Shown here: positions 1 to 8,026 of the stretch, piece after piece
Numbering within the stretch: the first letter of the stretch is position 1
How the letters are laid out: each line of letters opens with the position of its first letter
NCBI RefSeq assembly: GCF_001632845.1
Contig: NZ_CP011994.1
Coordinates: 2,242,001 to 2,306,000 of the forward strand
Length of the DNA stretch: 64,000 nt
Reading direction: 5' to 3'
Origin: Ectothiorhodospira sp. BSL-9
GTDB lineage: Bacteria > Pseudomonadota > Gammaproteobacteria > Ectothiorhodospirales > Ectothiorhodospiraceae
Translations under genes and position numbers: made by a program
Notes under the pieces: model-generated
Seen by the model: only the letters and a program-made list of their open reading frames with translations
The model's database searches: none
Told to the model about the DNA's origin: nothing

Positions 1-1
1 G

Positions 2-67
2 GCCCTGTTCCTGGGTATCGGCGCAGTGGCCCGACACCTGTTCCTGCGCCACCGTGGCCGCCGCTGA
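2..67 (+). CDS. C-terminal end of a membrane protein gene (partial)
   Basis: An open frame enters from the left edge and stops with TGA at 65-67. The 21 visible residues are hydrophobic (ALFLGIGAVARHLFLRHRGRR) and end in a basic tail, which looks like the last membrane helix plus a cytoplasmic anchor. The RHxFxxRHxG pattern is reminiscent of the end of the membrane domain of PuuD-type urate hydroxylases, but this stretch is too short to assign a family. Confidence 0.4.
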   Translation, partial: ALFLGIGAVARHLFLRHRGRR

Positions 68-205
68 CCCAGCATCCATAGTCCACTGACCAGGCCTGGT
101 CATGCCCCGTGGGGTCGGCCAGTTAACTGGCTTTGGACTCACTGGGCTTAGTAGAATCCACCGGCCTTGCAGCATCACAACCACCGAGCCCGGGAGATTG
201 ACCCC

Positions 206-925
206 TTGCCTTCGTATCTTGACGAATTTCATGCCCGTGACAACGGGGCCGTTCGAGTCACACCGGATCAGGCCAGCCGATTTGCCAAGCAGGTGGCCGG
301 GGACTTCAACCCCATCCACAACCCCGATGCCAAGCGCTTCTGCGTGCCGGGTGACCTGCTGTTCTGCCTCGTGCTCAACCACTACGGGGTGAGCCCGCGC
401 ATGAGCTTTCGCTTTACCAGCATGGTGGGCGCCGATGTGGCCCTGCGATTCTCCCCCTCCGACGAGTCCAGGCTTTCGATCCAGGATGAAGCGGGCAAGA
501 CCTATCTGGAAGTGGAACGGGAGGGAGAGCCCTCCACCGACCCTCAGTTGATCGAATCCCTTACCCGGGACTACGCTGCGTTTTCGGGCCAGAATTTTCC
601 TCACATCCTGGTGCCGTTGATGAAGCAGCACAACGTGATGGTCAACCCGCAGCGCCCGCTGGTGTTCTACGACAGCATGTCCTTTGCCTTCGATGAGTGG
701 CCGGCACCGGCGCCCAGCCTGCGCTTTTCCAATGCCGAACTGGTGGTCAACGGCAAGCGCGGCGACGTGGCCCTGGATTTCGACCTGCTGGCGGATGAAA
801 AGGTGGTGGGTAGCGGTCGCAAGAAGCTGATCATCTCTGGTCTTCGGCCCTTCGAGCAGGCGGTGATGGATGATCTGGTGCGTCAGTACGACGGCTGGAA
901 GTCGGATTACCAGGCCACCGCGTAA
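206..925 (+). CDS. DUF3581 family protein
   Basis: Conserved gammaproteobacterial protein of unknown function (DUF3581), about 239 residues. The diagnostic block is the early FAKQVAGDFNPIHNPDAKRF followed by CVPGDLLF; the DFNPIH element resembles MaoC/hot-dog dehydratases, so an acyl-thioester ligand is conceivable but not shown. An upstream ATG at 167 is in frame, but the TTG at 206 sits 9 bases after GGGAG (192-196) and gives an N-terminus (LPSYLDEF...) of the length expected for the family, so I prefer TTG. No operon partner is visible: the next gene is on the opposite strand. Confidence 0.8.
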   Translation: MPSYLDEFHARDNGAVRVTPDQASRFAKQVAGDFNPIHNPDAKRFCVPGDLLFCLVLNHYGVSPRMSFRFTSMVGADVALRFSPSDESRLSIQDEAGKTYLEVEREGEPSTDPQLIESLTRDYAAFSGQNFPHILVPLMKQHNVMVNPQRPLVFYDSMSFAFDEWPAPAPSLRFSNAELVVNGKRGDVALDFDLLADEKVVGSGRKKLIISGLRPFEQAVMDDLVRQYDGWKSDYQATA

Positions 926-983
926 GAACCGTGTGTGAGCCCGTGGCGGTCGCATCCCTGCGCCGCCATGTCTCGCGTGACGA

Positions 984-1220
984 TCAATCCGAAAGCCAGC
1001 TACGCACCTGGTCTGCCTTGGGGATGGAGCCGGTGTGAACCACTTTCCCGTCGATCACCACGGCCGGAGTGGACATGACCTTGTATTCCACCAGGGCCTC
1101 CGGGCGGGTGTCCTTGGCGACGTTGGCTTGTGCCCCCATCTCCTTGGCGGTGCGCTCGATCAGGTCGGCGGTGTCGGTGCAGCGAGCACAGCCCATGCCA
1201 AGTACTTTGATCTCTTTCAT
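984..1220 (-). CDS. Small thioredoxin-fold protein (redox-active disulfide protein 2 type)
   Basis: A 78-residue thioredoxin/glutaredoxin-like protein of the TIGR00412 type. A CxxC redox pair (C11, C14 in GMGCARC) is followed by a cis-proline loop (STPAVVIDG, P52). The start at 1220 is preceded by AGGA at an 8-base spacing. It lies 32 bases downstream of the permease gene, the usual partner of this family, so the two are probably co-transcribed. In this neighbourhood it could reduce the disulfide left on thioredoxin-dependent arsenate reductase or act on the permease's own cysteines; that role is inference. Confidence 0.85.
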   Translation of the reverse strand: MKEIKVLGMGCARCTDTADLIERTAKEMGAQANVAKDTRPEALVEYKVMSTPAVVIDGKVVHTGSIPKADQVRSWLSD

Positions 1221-1252
1221 TTCTGTGTTCCTCATTCGTAAGGGATAACGGG

Positions 1253-2251
1253 TTACAGGTTCAGGGTGAGCAGAGGCTCGACCAGATTCAGTATCCAGCC
1301 CACGAGCGTGAAGGCCACCAGCAGTAACAGGAAGAAAATGGCCAGCAAGCGCCACTGCATCACCTGCTTGAGCAGGACAAACTCGGGGAAACTGGCGGCC
1401 ACGGTACTCATGCAGAAGGCCATGGTGGTGCCGATGGGCAGGCCTTGAAGGATAAGACTCTCCATCACGGGCACCACGCCGGTAATGTTGGTGTAGAGGG
1501 GAATACCCAGCAGTACCGCCGCCGGGACCTGCCACCACTGCCCCCCACCCAGGTTTGACTCGACCCAGCCTTCCGGGACGTAACCATAGAGCAGGGCGCC
1601 CAGACCCACGCCGATGAAGACCCATTTCCAGACCCGCCCGAGGATCTCCAGTGTCTCGGCCCGGGCGAAGAGGTGTCGATCCTTCATCGTCAGGGGCTCG
1701 CGCTGCGTGCCGTCACCCGCGGGGACCTCCCCCTTGGCATAGGCCTCGGCAAGGAAGGGCTGCAGATAGCGCTGGGCATTGATGGCATCCAGGAAGGCAC
1801 CTGCCAGCATTCCCACAACAAAGCCCATCAGGATGTAGAGTAGCGTGAACTGCCAGCCCAGGAGCCCCCAGAGGACCACAACGGCCACCTGGTTGATCAT
1901 GGGCGAGGTGATGAGAAAGGCCATCGTGACCCCGATGGGAATCCGGGCGGAAGTGAAGCCAATGAACACCGGCACGCTGGAACAGGAGCAGAAGGGCGTG
2001 ATGGCCCCAAAGGTTGAACCAAAAAAATATCCCACCACCCGATTGCGTCCGGCCAGGAAGGCACGCATGCGCTCCACGTTCAGGGAAGCGCGGATCAGGG
2101 CGATGAGATAGATCATCACCACCAGCAGGGTGAAGATGGTGGTGGTGCTCTTGATGAAGAAGTGGGTGGCCGCACCGAAGGGGGTCTGCGGGTCCAGACC
2201 CATAAGGGTGTAGGCCACAAGATTGGCGATCTGGGTGAAGATTTCCAGCAT
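1253..2251 (-). CDS. Permease of the YraQ/ArsP (DUF318) family
   Basis: Integral membrane permease of 332 residues with about eight to ten hydrophobic segments and a hydrophilic central loop (roughly residues 165-200). The family signature TPFCSCSSVP (C88, C90) is present; the same cysteine motif occurs in ArsP, which exports trivalent organoarsenicals. A second family hallmark, the repeated glycine/proline-rich half (PLYTNITGVVP), is in the C-terminal part. It is the first gene of a likely two-gene operon with the thioredoxin-like gene, and an AT-rich inverted repeat lies just upstream (2290-2309). Arsenic export fits the adjacent ars genes, but generic YraQ permeases of unknown substrate look similar. 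Confidence 0.8.
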   Translation of the reverse strand: MLEIFTQIANLVAYTLMGLDPQTPFGAATHFFIKSTTTIFTLLVVMIYLIALIRASLNVERMRAFLAGRNRVVGYFFGSTFGAITPFCSCSSVPVFIGFTSARIPIGVTMAFLITSPMINQVAVVVLWGLLGWQFTLLYILMGFVVGMLAGAFLDAINAQRYLQPFLAEAYAKGEVPAGDGTQREPLTMKDRHLFARAETLEILGRVWKWVFIGVGLGALLYGYVPEGWVESNLGGGQWWQVPAAVLLGIPLYTNITGVVPVMESLILQGLPIGTTMAFCMSTVAASFPEFVLLKQVMQWRLLAIFFLLLLVAFTLVGWILNLVEPLLTLNL

Positions 2252-2271
2252 GGGTTGGGGTGTCCCGTCCG

Positions 2272-2309
2272 ATATATGCTTTTAAACTAATATATGGAAA
2301 ATCATATAT
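2272..2309. promoter_or_regulatory. AT-rich inverted repeat upstream of the permease gene
   Basis: ATATATG at 2290-2296 and CATATAT at 2303-2309 form a perfect 7-base inverted repeat with a 6-base spacer, and a further ATATATG lies at 2272-2278. The site is 20-60 bases upstream of the permease start on the minus strand and stands out sharply from its GC-rich surroundings. The imperfect dyad is typical in size for ArsR/SmtB-family repressors, but no such regulator gene is in the window. Confidence 0.55.
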
Positions 2310-2371
2310 CAAGCCTTCCGTCACCAGGGCTGGTCGACCGGCAGTCGCCGGTCATCCATGCCCGGGTGTTA

Positions 2372-2875
2372 TCAGAACGGCTGGCGTGCCCGCCACAGGG
2401 CCCAGATGGCCAGTCCAATGACCAGCAGATGGCCCACAACCGCTGCATTGGCCAGGGAGATGCCCAGGACCTGCGGTCCCATCTCATCACACATGCCCGT
2501 GGCCATGAACAACGTGGGTGCCTGATCCCCCAGCCACTCCACAAGGCGTTCGATCGGTCCCGGTTCAACGCCCATGCAGGAAAACCCCAGGTCCGCGGGC
2601 TGGCGTTCCAGCCAGCTCTGGTAGCCTGCCACCCCCAGCCCCGTGCCTGCTGTCGCGACCACCAGCACGCCCAGGATCGTCCCGGGCAGGGCGGACCCGA
2701 ATAGCACGCCGCCCAGGGCCAGGACCGTCAGGACCATGAACAGCAGTCGCTGGAAGATGCACAGATGACACGGGTGCAGATTGAAGAGTTCGGTCAGAGC
2801 AATACTCAGGCTGGCCGCCAGGGCACAGAACAAGGCTATCGCGAGCCAGAGGGGGCGAACCGCCGGTGTGAACAT
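2372..2875 (-). CDS. dsbB: DsbB-family disulfide bond formation protein
   Basis: Inner-membrane quinone-linked oxidase that re-oxidises DsbA-type thiol oxidases in the periplasm. The protein is 167 residues with four predicted membrane helices. Both conserved cysteine pairs are present: C36-C39 (PCHLC) in the first periplasmic loop and C100/C129 in the second. It is encoded between the arsenic permease operon and the divergent ars operon, and an AT-rich dyad lies in its promoter region (2902-2923). No dsbA is nearby, so the partner is elsewhere; a specialised role in arsenic or thiol stress is inferred from position only. Confidence 0.88.
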   Translation of the reverse strand: MFTPAVRPLWLAIALFCALAASLSIALTELFNLHPCHLCIFQRLLFMVLTVLALGGVLFGSALPGTILGVLVVATAGTGLGVAGYQSWLERQPADLGFSCMGVEPGPIERLVEWLGDQAPTLFMATGMCDEMGPQVLGISLANAAVVGHLLVIGLAIWALWRARQPF

Positions 2876-2901
2876 GTCGAATCTCTCATGGTTTGCGTGG
2901 A

Positions 2902-2923
2902 TATATACGGTTGATCATATATG
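2902..2923. promoter_or_regulatory. AT-rich dyad between dsbB and arsD
   Basis: ATATAT at 2902-2907 and CATATAT at 2917-2923 repeat the half-sites seen upstream of the permease (spacer 10 rather than 8 between the ATATAT cores). It lies in the divergent intergenic region between dsbB (start 2875) and arsD (start 2975), so one regulator could control both. Likely the operator of an ArsR-type or similar repressor; identity is inferred. Confidence 0.5.
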
Positions 2924-2974
2924 TCGCAGGGCGTATGCTCCATGAGCAATGTCATTGTCCTGGAGACGCTCATC

Positions 2975-3325
2975 ATGACCGAAGTGACCGTATTCGATCC
3001 ACCCCAGTGCTGCGCCAGCGGTGTATGCGGACCCAGCGTGGACCCCAAACTCTCCAAGCTGGCAGGCGACCTGGCCTGGCTGCGCCATTCCGGCGTGACG
3101 GTGAACCGTTACAACCTGTCACAGCAACCGGGTGCTTTCGTGGAAAACGCTACCATTCAGGGCATTCTGGAGAAGGAAGGCGAGGGCGCCTTGCCGGTGT
3201 TTCTGGTGGATGGAGAGGTCAAGAGCCAGGGGGCCTACCCCGATCGGGAGCAACTGGCTCAATGGACGGGGCTGGAGGCGGAGTGCAGCACGAGTGTCAG
3301 CCCGGGCAATAGCTGCTGCGGCTGA
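2975..3325 (+). CDS. arsD: ArsD arsenite metallochaperone
   Basis: ArsD carries As(III)/Sb(III) to the ArsA ATPase and is also a weak ars repressor. The As(III)-binding cysteines are at the canonical positions C12, C13 and C18 (QCCASGVCGP), and the protein ends in a further cysteine cluster (C...CCG), as in some ArsD proteins. It is 116 residues, close to the family's usual 120. In-frame upstream starts exist (from 2921), but the ATG at 2975 follows GGAG at 9 bases and gives the family N-terminus. It is the first gene of the arsDA-CBS-arsB-arsC series. No separate arsR is visible. Confidence 0.93.
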   Translation: MTEVTVFDPPQCCASGVCGPSVDPKLSKLAGDLAWLRHSGVTVNRYNLSQQPGAFVENATIQGILEKEGEGALPVFLVDGEVKSQGAYPDREQLAQWTGLEAECSTSVSPGNSCCG

Positions 3326-3349
3326 TTTGAAGGTCCGCCGCGTCCACGC

Positions 3350-3419
3350 TCCCTTTCTCCCGGGGAGGGCTTTGACTCCCTTCTCCCCCAGGGGGAGAAG
3401 CGCTGGGGATGAGGGGCGT
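3350..3419. repeat. CTTCTCCCC/GGGGAGAAG palindromic repeat (copy 1)
   Basis: Two adjacent hairpins (CCCTTTCTCCCGGGGAGGG and CCCTTCTCCCCCAGGGGGAG) followed by GGGGATGAGGGG occupy most of the arsD-arsA gap. The same unit occurs near 13.5, 28.2 and 41.3 kb. In mRNA it would form stable stem-loops between arsD and arsA and may alter their relative expression. Confidence 0.75.
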
Positions 3420-3486
3420 GGGAGGGCATGGGGCTGGCTTTCGCGCCCTCACTCAACAGCACATGAATCCACATCGAGGCACCGCC

Positions 3487-5199
3487 ATGAATTTCCTGCA
3501 ACACCCGACCCGACATCTCTTTTTCACCGGCAAGGGTGGTGTGGGCAAGACCTCGCTGGCCTGTGCCAGTGCGCTGGCCCTGGCGGAACAGGGCAAGAAG
3601 GTCCTGCTCATCTCTACCGACCCGGCTTCCAATGTGGATGAGGTCCTGGAGACCCCTCTCTCCGACACACCCACCCCCATACTGAATGTTCCGGGCCTCA
3701 AGGCCCTGAATATCGACCCGGAAAAGGCCGCCGCCGATTATCGCGAGCGGGTGGTGGGCCCCTATCGGGGCAAGCTCCCGGAGGCCGTGGTGAATAGCAT
3801 GGAGGAGCAGCTCTCGGGTGCCTGTACCATGGAAATTGCAGCCTTTGATGCCTTTGCGGCCCTGCTGGGCGATGCTGAATCCACCCGGGACTTCGATCAT
3901 CTGATCTTCGATACCGCACCCACCGGGCATACCTTGCGCCTCTTGTCCCTGCCCAGCGCCTGGACCGGATATATCGAGTCCAACACCTCGGGCACCTCCT
4001 GCCTGGGGCCGCTGGAGGGTCTGGCCAATCAGAAGGAGACCTACGCCCAGGCGGTGGACAGCCTGGGCGATGGCCAGCGCACCACCCTGGTACTTGTCAG
4101 CCGCCCCGAGGCGGCAGCCCTCAACGAGGCGGCCCGCTCCAGCGGGGAGCTGCGGGCATTGGGCGTGGCCAATCAGCACCTGGTGGTGAATGGCCTGTTC
4201 CAGGCCCTGGATCGGGACGATCCCGTGGCCTGCGCCCTGGAGGCGCGGGGGCGTCAGGCCCTGGAGCGCATGCCCGCCATGCTCAGGGATCTGCCTCGCA
4301 GTGAACGCCCGTTGCGGGGGCGCCCCCCCATGGGCCTTGAAGGCCTGCGCATCCTGCTGGCCGAGGTGGAACCCCCGTCCGCGCCCGGTGAATCGGTTCA
4401 GGCGCCCGAGGGCGAGACCTTCGATGCGCTGGTGGATTCCCTGGGAGCCGACGGCCATGGGGCGATCATGACCATGGGCAAGGGAGGCGTGGGCAAGACC
4501 ACCCTGGCGGCCCGTCTCGCCGTGGCCCTGGCCCAGCGTGGCCACAAGGTCCATCTGACCACCACGGACCCGGCGGCCCATGTGGAGGCCGCCGTGGGCG
4601 AGATTCCCGAAGGCATGACCATCGGCCGGGTGGACCCGGTCCTGGAGACCCAGCGTTATCGGGACGAAGTCATGGCCTCCGCCGGCAAGGATCTGGACGA
4701 GGAAGGTCGACGCCTGCTGGAAGAGGATCTGCGTTCCCCCTGTACCGAAGAGATCGCCGTCTTCCAGGCCTTTGCCAAGACCGTCGACCAGGCCCGGGAT
4801 CAGTTCGTGGTCCTGGATACCGCGCCCACCGGTCACACCATCCTCCTGCTGGATGCCGCGCAGGCCTATCATCGGGAATTGGGGCGTCAGAGTCAGGGCG
4901 TGCCCGAGGCGGTGGAGCAATTGCTGCCCCGACTACGGGATCCGGCCTTCACCCATGTGCTCATCTGTACCCTGCCCGAGGCCACGCCCGTGCACGAGGC
5001 TGCAGCCCTGCAGGCGGACCTGCGACGGGCCGGCATCGAACCGGCCGGCTGGATCGTCAATCAGGCGCTGAGCCCGGTGAAGGTGAGCGATCCCATCCTC
5101 AAGGCCCGTCAGGCCGCCGAGGGCCGATGGATCCGGGAGATCCTGGAGCAACACCACCAACGATTGGTGGTGGAGCCCTGGAGCGAGACCTACGACTGA
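3487..5199 (+). CDS. arsA: ArsA arsenite-transporting ATPase
   Basis: Soluble ATPase that couples ATP hydrolysis to As(III) transfer into ArsB. The protein is 570 residues and has the two homologous halves of full-length ArsA, each with a deviant Walker A (TGKGGVGKT at residues 14-22, and MGKGGVGKT in the second half) and the DTAPTGHT signature. The three metal-binding cysteines are recognisable in SGACTMEIA, GTSCLGPLEG and RSPCTEEIA. The ATG at 3487 is preceded by GAGG at 7 bases; the longer in-frame extension reads through the upstream repeat and is unlikely to be translated. Confidence 0.95.
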   Translation: MNFLQHPTRHLFFTGKGGVGKTSLACASALALAEQGKKVLLISTDPASNVDEVLETPLSDTPTPILNVPGLKALNIDPEKAAADYRERVVGPYRGKLPEAVVNSMEEQLSGACTMEIAAFDAFAALLGDAESTRDFDHLIFDTAPTGHTLRLLSLPSAWTGYIESNTSGTSCLGPLEGLANQKETYAQAVDSLGDGQRTTLVLVSRPEAAALNEAARSSGELRALGVANQHLVVNGLFQALDRDDPVACALEARGRQALERMPAMLRDLPRSERPLRGRPPMGLEGLRILLAEVEPPSAPGESVQAPEGETFDALVDSLGADGHGAIMTMGKGGVGKTTLAARLAVALAQRGHKVHLTTTDPAAHVEAAVGEIPEGMTIGRVDPVLETQRYRDEVMASAGKDLDEEGRRLLEEDLRSPCTEEIAVFQAFAKTVDQARDQFVVLDTAPTGHTILLLDAAQAYHRELGRQSQGVPEAVEQLLPRLRDPAFTHVLICTLPEATPVHEAAALQADLRRAGIEPAGWIVNQALSPVKVSDPILKARQAAEGRWIREILEQHHQRLVVEPWSETYD

Positions 5200-5220
5200 T
5201 CACATAGAGGCATTGCCGCC

Positions 5221-5706
5221 ATGCGCATACGTGATTTCATGACCAAGGACCCTCAGCGGGTCAGCCCGGATACGCCCATCCCCGAGGTGGCCCGCCTGAT
5301 GGTTGAGCATCGCATCAATGGCCTGCCGGTGGTGAGTGGGGAGGGGCATCTGGAGGGTATCGTCACCACCGGCGATCTCACCCATCGGCTGGCCGATGAA
5401 CGCATCGAACAACGGGAATCCTGGTGGAAGGAGTCCTATTACCGTTCGCCCATCGGTGGCGCGCGGGACGAGGGCCCGAATCGCGCCAGCGGCCGTACCG
5501 CTGGAGAGGTGATGACCCGCAAGCTGATCACCCTGAGCCCCGACGATGACATGACCCAGGCGGCGCGCATGTTCCTGGAGCACGGGGTACAGGCCCTGCC
5601 GGTGGTGGAGGGGGAGCAGTTGGTGGGGATCATTTCCCGATTCGACCTGTTGGGTTGCCTGGCGGAAGACCCGGGGTGCTGCAATCCGTTCAGGGCGGAG
5701 AAATAG
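5221..5706 (+). CDS. Tandem CBS-domain protein of the ars operon
   Basis: A 161-residue protein made of two CBS domains: [19 protein letters not shown] to about residue 60, then [17 protein letters not shown] to about residue 145. No catalytic domain is attached. CBS pairs usually bind adenine nucleotides and regulate partner proteins. It begins 21 bases after arsA and precedes arsB, so it may sense ATP/AMP status for the ArsAB pump; that function is inference. The short tail after the second CBS domain contains a cysteine pair (GCCNP). Confidence 0.88.
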   Translation: MRIRDFMTKDPQRVSPDTPIPEVARLMVEHRINGLPVVSGEGHLEGIVTTGDLTHRLADERIEQRESWWKESYYRSPIGGARDEGPNRASGRTAGEVMTRKLITLSPDDDMTQAARMFLEHGVQALPVVEGEQLVGIISRFDLLGCLAEDPGCCNPFRAEK

Positions 5707-5768
5707 CAGCGCCCCTCATTCTCAAAGCAGATATTCGAACCCAATCATCCGAACCCAGGGATCCACCC

Positions 5769-7061
5769 ATGCTCCTCACCGCACTGACGATCTTCGTCGC
5801 CACCATCACCCTTGTCATCTGGCAACCCAAGGGCCTGGGCATTGGCTGGAGCGCCATGGCGGGCGCGGCGCTGGCTCTGGCCACCGGCGTGGTGCAGTTC
5901 TCCGATGTGCCCATTGTGGTGGACATCGTCTGGAACGCCACCCTGACCTTTGTCTTCATCATCATCATCTCCCTGTTGCTGGACGAGGCCGGTTTCTTCG
6001 AGTGGGCGGCATTGCACGTGGCCCGCTGGGGGGCGGGCAGCGGGCCCAGGCTCTACGCCTTCATCATCCTCCTGGGGGCTGCGGTGGCAGCCATGTTTGC
6101 CAACGACGGGGCGGCCCTGATGCTCACGCCCATCGTCCTGGAGATGCTGCTGGCCCTGGGCTTCTCCGCCGGGGCGGCCTTTGCCTTCGTGATCGCGGCC
6201 GGCTTCATTGCCGATACGGCCAGTCTGCCCCTGGTGATCTCCAACCTGGTGAACATCGTCTCCGCCGACTTCTTCGGGATCAGCTTCCGGGAGTATGCGT
6301 CGGTGATGGTGGTGGTCAACCTGGTCTCGGTGACCGCGTCCCTGGCCGTGCTCTATCTGTTCTTCCGCAAGCAGATCCCGCGCACCTATCAACTGGCCGG
6401 GCTGCGGACACCCGAGCAGGCCATCAAGGACCCGGCGGTGTTCAAGGCCGGTTGGGGTGTGCTGGCCCTGTTGCTGTTCTCTTTCCTGGTGATCGAACCC
6501 ATGGGGGTGCCCATCTCCGCCATCGTCGGCGTGGGCGCCGCGGTGCTGCTGGCCGTGGCCGCCCGGGGCCGGGCCATCTCCACCCGGCGGGTGGTGCTCA
6601 GTGCCCCCTGGCAGATCGTGATCTTCTCCATCGGCATGTATCTGGTGGTCTACGGTCTGCGTAATGCCGGCCTGACCGCCGATATCGCCGGTGCCCTGAA
6701 CTGGATCGGTCAGTACGGGGTGATGGCCTCCGCCGTGGGGACCGGGTTCATCGCCGCCTTCCTCTCCTCGATCATGAACAACATGCCCGCCGTGATGGTG
6801 GTGGCCTTGTCCATCGATGAGGCCCAGGTGACCGGTGTCATCAAGGAGGCCATGATCTACGCCAATGTGGTCGGTTCGGACCTGGGGCCCAAGATCACAC
6901 CCATTGGATCACTGGCCACGCTGCTGTGGCTGCATGTGCTGGCGCGCAGGGGCATCCACATCACCTGGGGGCAGTACTTCAAGATTGGCATCATGATCAC
7001 GCCGCCGGTGCTGCTGGTGACCCTGCTCGCCCTGGCGGGTTGGCTGAGCATCATCCGCTGA
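5769..7061 (+). CDS. arsB: ArsB arsenite efflux membrane protein
   Basis: Integral membrane arsenite transporter of the ArsB/NhaD ion-transporter superfamily, 430 residues (ArsB is typically 429) with about twelve hydrophobic segments. Family motifs include [31 protein letters not shown] and the C-terminal [19 protein letters not shown]. It can act as a secondary As(OH)3/H+ antiporter or as the channel for ArsA. An in-frame extension to 5655 overlaps the CBS gene; the ATG at 5769 gives the family N-terminus. Confidence 0.95.
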   Translation: MLLTALTIFVATITLVIWQPKGLGIGWSAMAGAALALATGVVQFSDVPIVVDIVWNATLTFVFIIIISLLLDEAGFFEWAALHVARWGAGSGPRLYAFIILLGAAVAAMFANDGAALMLTPIVLEMLLALGFSAGAAFAFVIAAGFIADTASLPLVISNLVNIVSADFFGISFREYASVMVVVNLVSVTASLAVLYLFFRKQIPRTYQLAGLRTPEQAIKDPAVFKAGWGVLALLLFSFLVIEPMGVPISAIVGVGAAVLLAVAARGRAISTRRVVLSAPWQIVIFSIGMYLVVYGLRNAGLTADIAGALNWIGQYGVMASAVGTGFIAAFLSSIMNNMPAVMVVALSIDEAQVTGVIKEAMIYANVVGSDLGPKITPIGSLATLLWLHVLARRGIHITWGQYFKIGIMITPPVLLVTLLALAGWLSIIR

Positions 7062-7144
7062 TGCCCTTGATGGGGGGGTGGCCACAAGCCGCTCCCCCAT
7101 GAGCTGTTTCCATTCCATCCCATTGGCCACGAGAGTAACGTTCC

Positions 7145-7627
7145 ATGAATCTGCTGTTTCTGTGCACCGGCAATTCCTGCCGTTCCATCCTGGCGGAGGC
7201 CACCTTCAATGCCCTGGCCCCCGAGGGCTGGCAGGCTATGAGTGCCGGCAGTCAGCCCACCGGGGCGGTTCATCCCCGCTCCCTGGCCTTGCTGGAGCGG
7301 GAGGGTATTCCCACCCAGGGGCTTCACAGCAAATCCTGGGAAGACCTGCCTCAAACCCCGGATGTGGTGGTCACGGTCTGTGCCAGTGCGGCCGGGGAGA
7401 CCTGCCCGGTGTACCTGGGATCGGCCCTGCGCACCCACTGGGGTGTGGAGGACCCGGCCAAGGCCACCGGCACCGAGGAGGAGATCAACGCGTCCTTTGA
7501 GCAGGCCTACTGCATTCTGCGGCATCGGATCGAGGCGTTCCTGGCTCTGAGCCAGAACGACCCGGTGTGGCGAGATCGGGACGCCCTCAAGACGGCGCTG
7601 GATCGCATCGGGGAACAAACCCCCTGA
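7145..7627 (+). CDS. arsC: Arsenate reductase, low-molecular-weight phosphatase type
   Basis: Reduces As(V) to As(III) for efflux. The P-loop CTGNSCRS (nucleophile C7, R13) is that of LMW protein-tyrosine-phosphatase-type ArsC, and a second cysteine pair, C79 and C87 in VCASAAGETC, corresponds to the resolving cysteines of the thioredoxin-coupled enzymes. At 160 residues it is slightly longer than the classic 131-residue form, with an extra C-terminal helical tail. It is the last gene of the ars series; the thioredoxin-like protein at 984-1220 is a plausible reductant. Confidence 0.92.
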   Translation: MNLLFLCTGNSCRSILAEATFNALAPEGWQAMSAGSQPTGAVHPRSLALLEREGIPTQGLHSKSWEDLPQTPDVVVTVCASAAGETCPVYLGSALRTHWGVEDPAKATGTEEEINASFEQAYCILRHRIEAFLALSQNDPVWRDRDALKTALDRIGEQTP

Positions 7628-7698
7628 GGCCGGGGTCCATTGCACAATGGTGTACGAAGCGATAACGTCACCACCTTGCCACCTACGAGGCCTCATCC

Positions 7699-8013
7699 AT
7701 GCTTGATCGCATCCTTGCCAGACACTCGATCGACCGCCAGCAGTTCCAGCTGGGGGCACTGGTGCTGTTCACCGGGCTGGTGCTCACGCTGCAGAACCCG
7801 GTTGCGCGGGATTCGGCGGCGGAGTTGATATCCCAGGTGGAGATGCCCTCCCTGTCCAACATCATGGAGATGCGCCCCAGCGGCCCGCCGCCGTGGATGG
7901 ACAGCGACCAGTTCCTGATGGACGACGCCGAGGAGATCCAGCCGGTGCTGGTGACCCTGGATCGGGATGAAGCCGTTCCAGCAGGGGATCTGCGGGAGCG
8001 CCCGCAGCGTTAA
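7699..8013 (+). CDS. Hypothetical single-pass membrane protein
   Basis: A 104-residue protein of unknown family. An N-terminal hydrophobic segment (LGALVLFTGLVLTLQN, about residues 19-34) is followed by an acidic, proline-containing tail, so it is probably anchored in the inner membrane by its N-terminus. GAGG at 7687-7690 precedes the ATG. It is convergent with the mltF-like gene, 13 bases away. Codon usage matches its neighbours, which supports a real gene. Confidence 0.55.
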   Translation: MLDRILARHSIDRQQFQLGALVLFTGLVLTLQNPVARDSAAELISQVEMPSLSNIMEMRPSGPPPWMDSDQFLMDDAEEIQPVLVTLDRDEAVPAGDLRERPQR

Positions 8014-8026
8014 TGGGCTGCGTGGC

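Noticed and set aside
3259-4920. 553-codon open frame on the minus strand opposite arsA
   Set aside because: Antisense shadow of a GC-rich coding region: low-complexity His/Gly/Gln composition, no motifs, while the plus strand encodes a complete ArsA.
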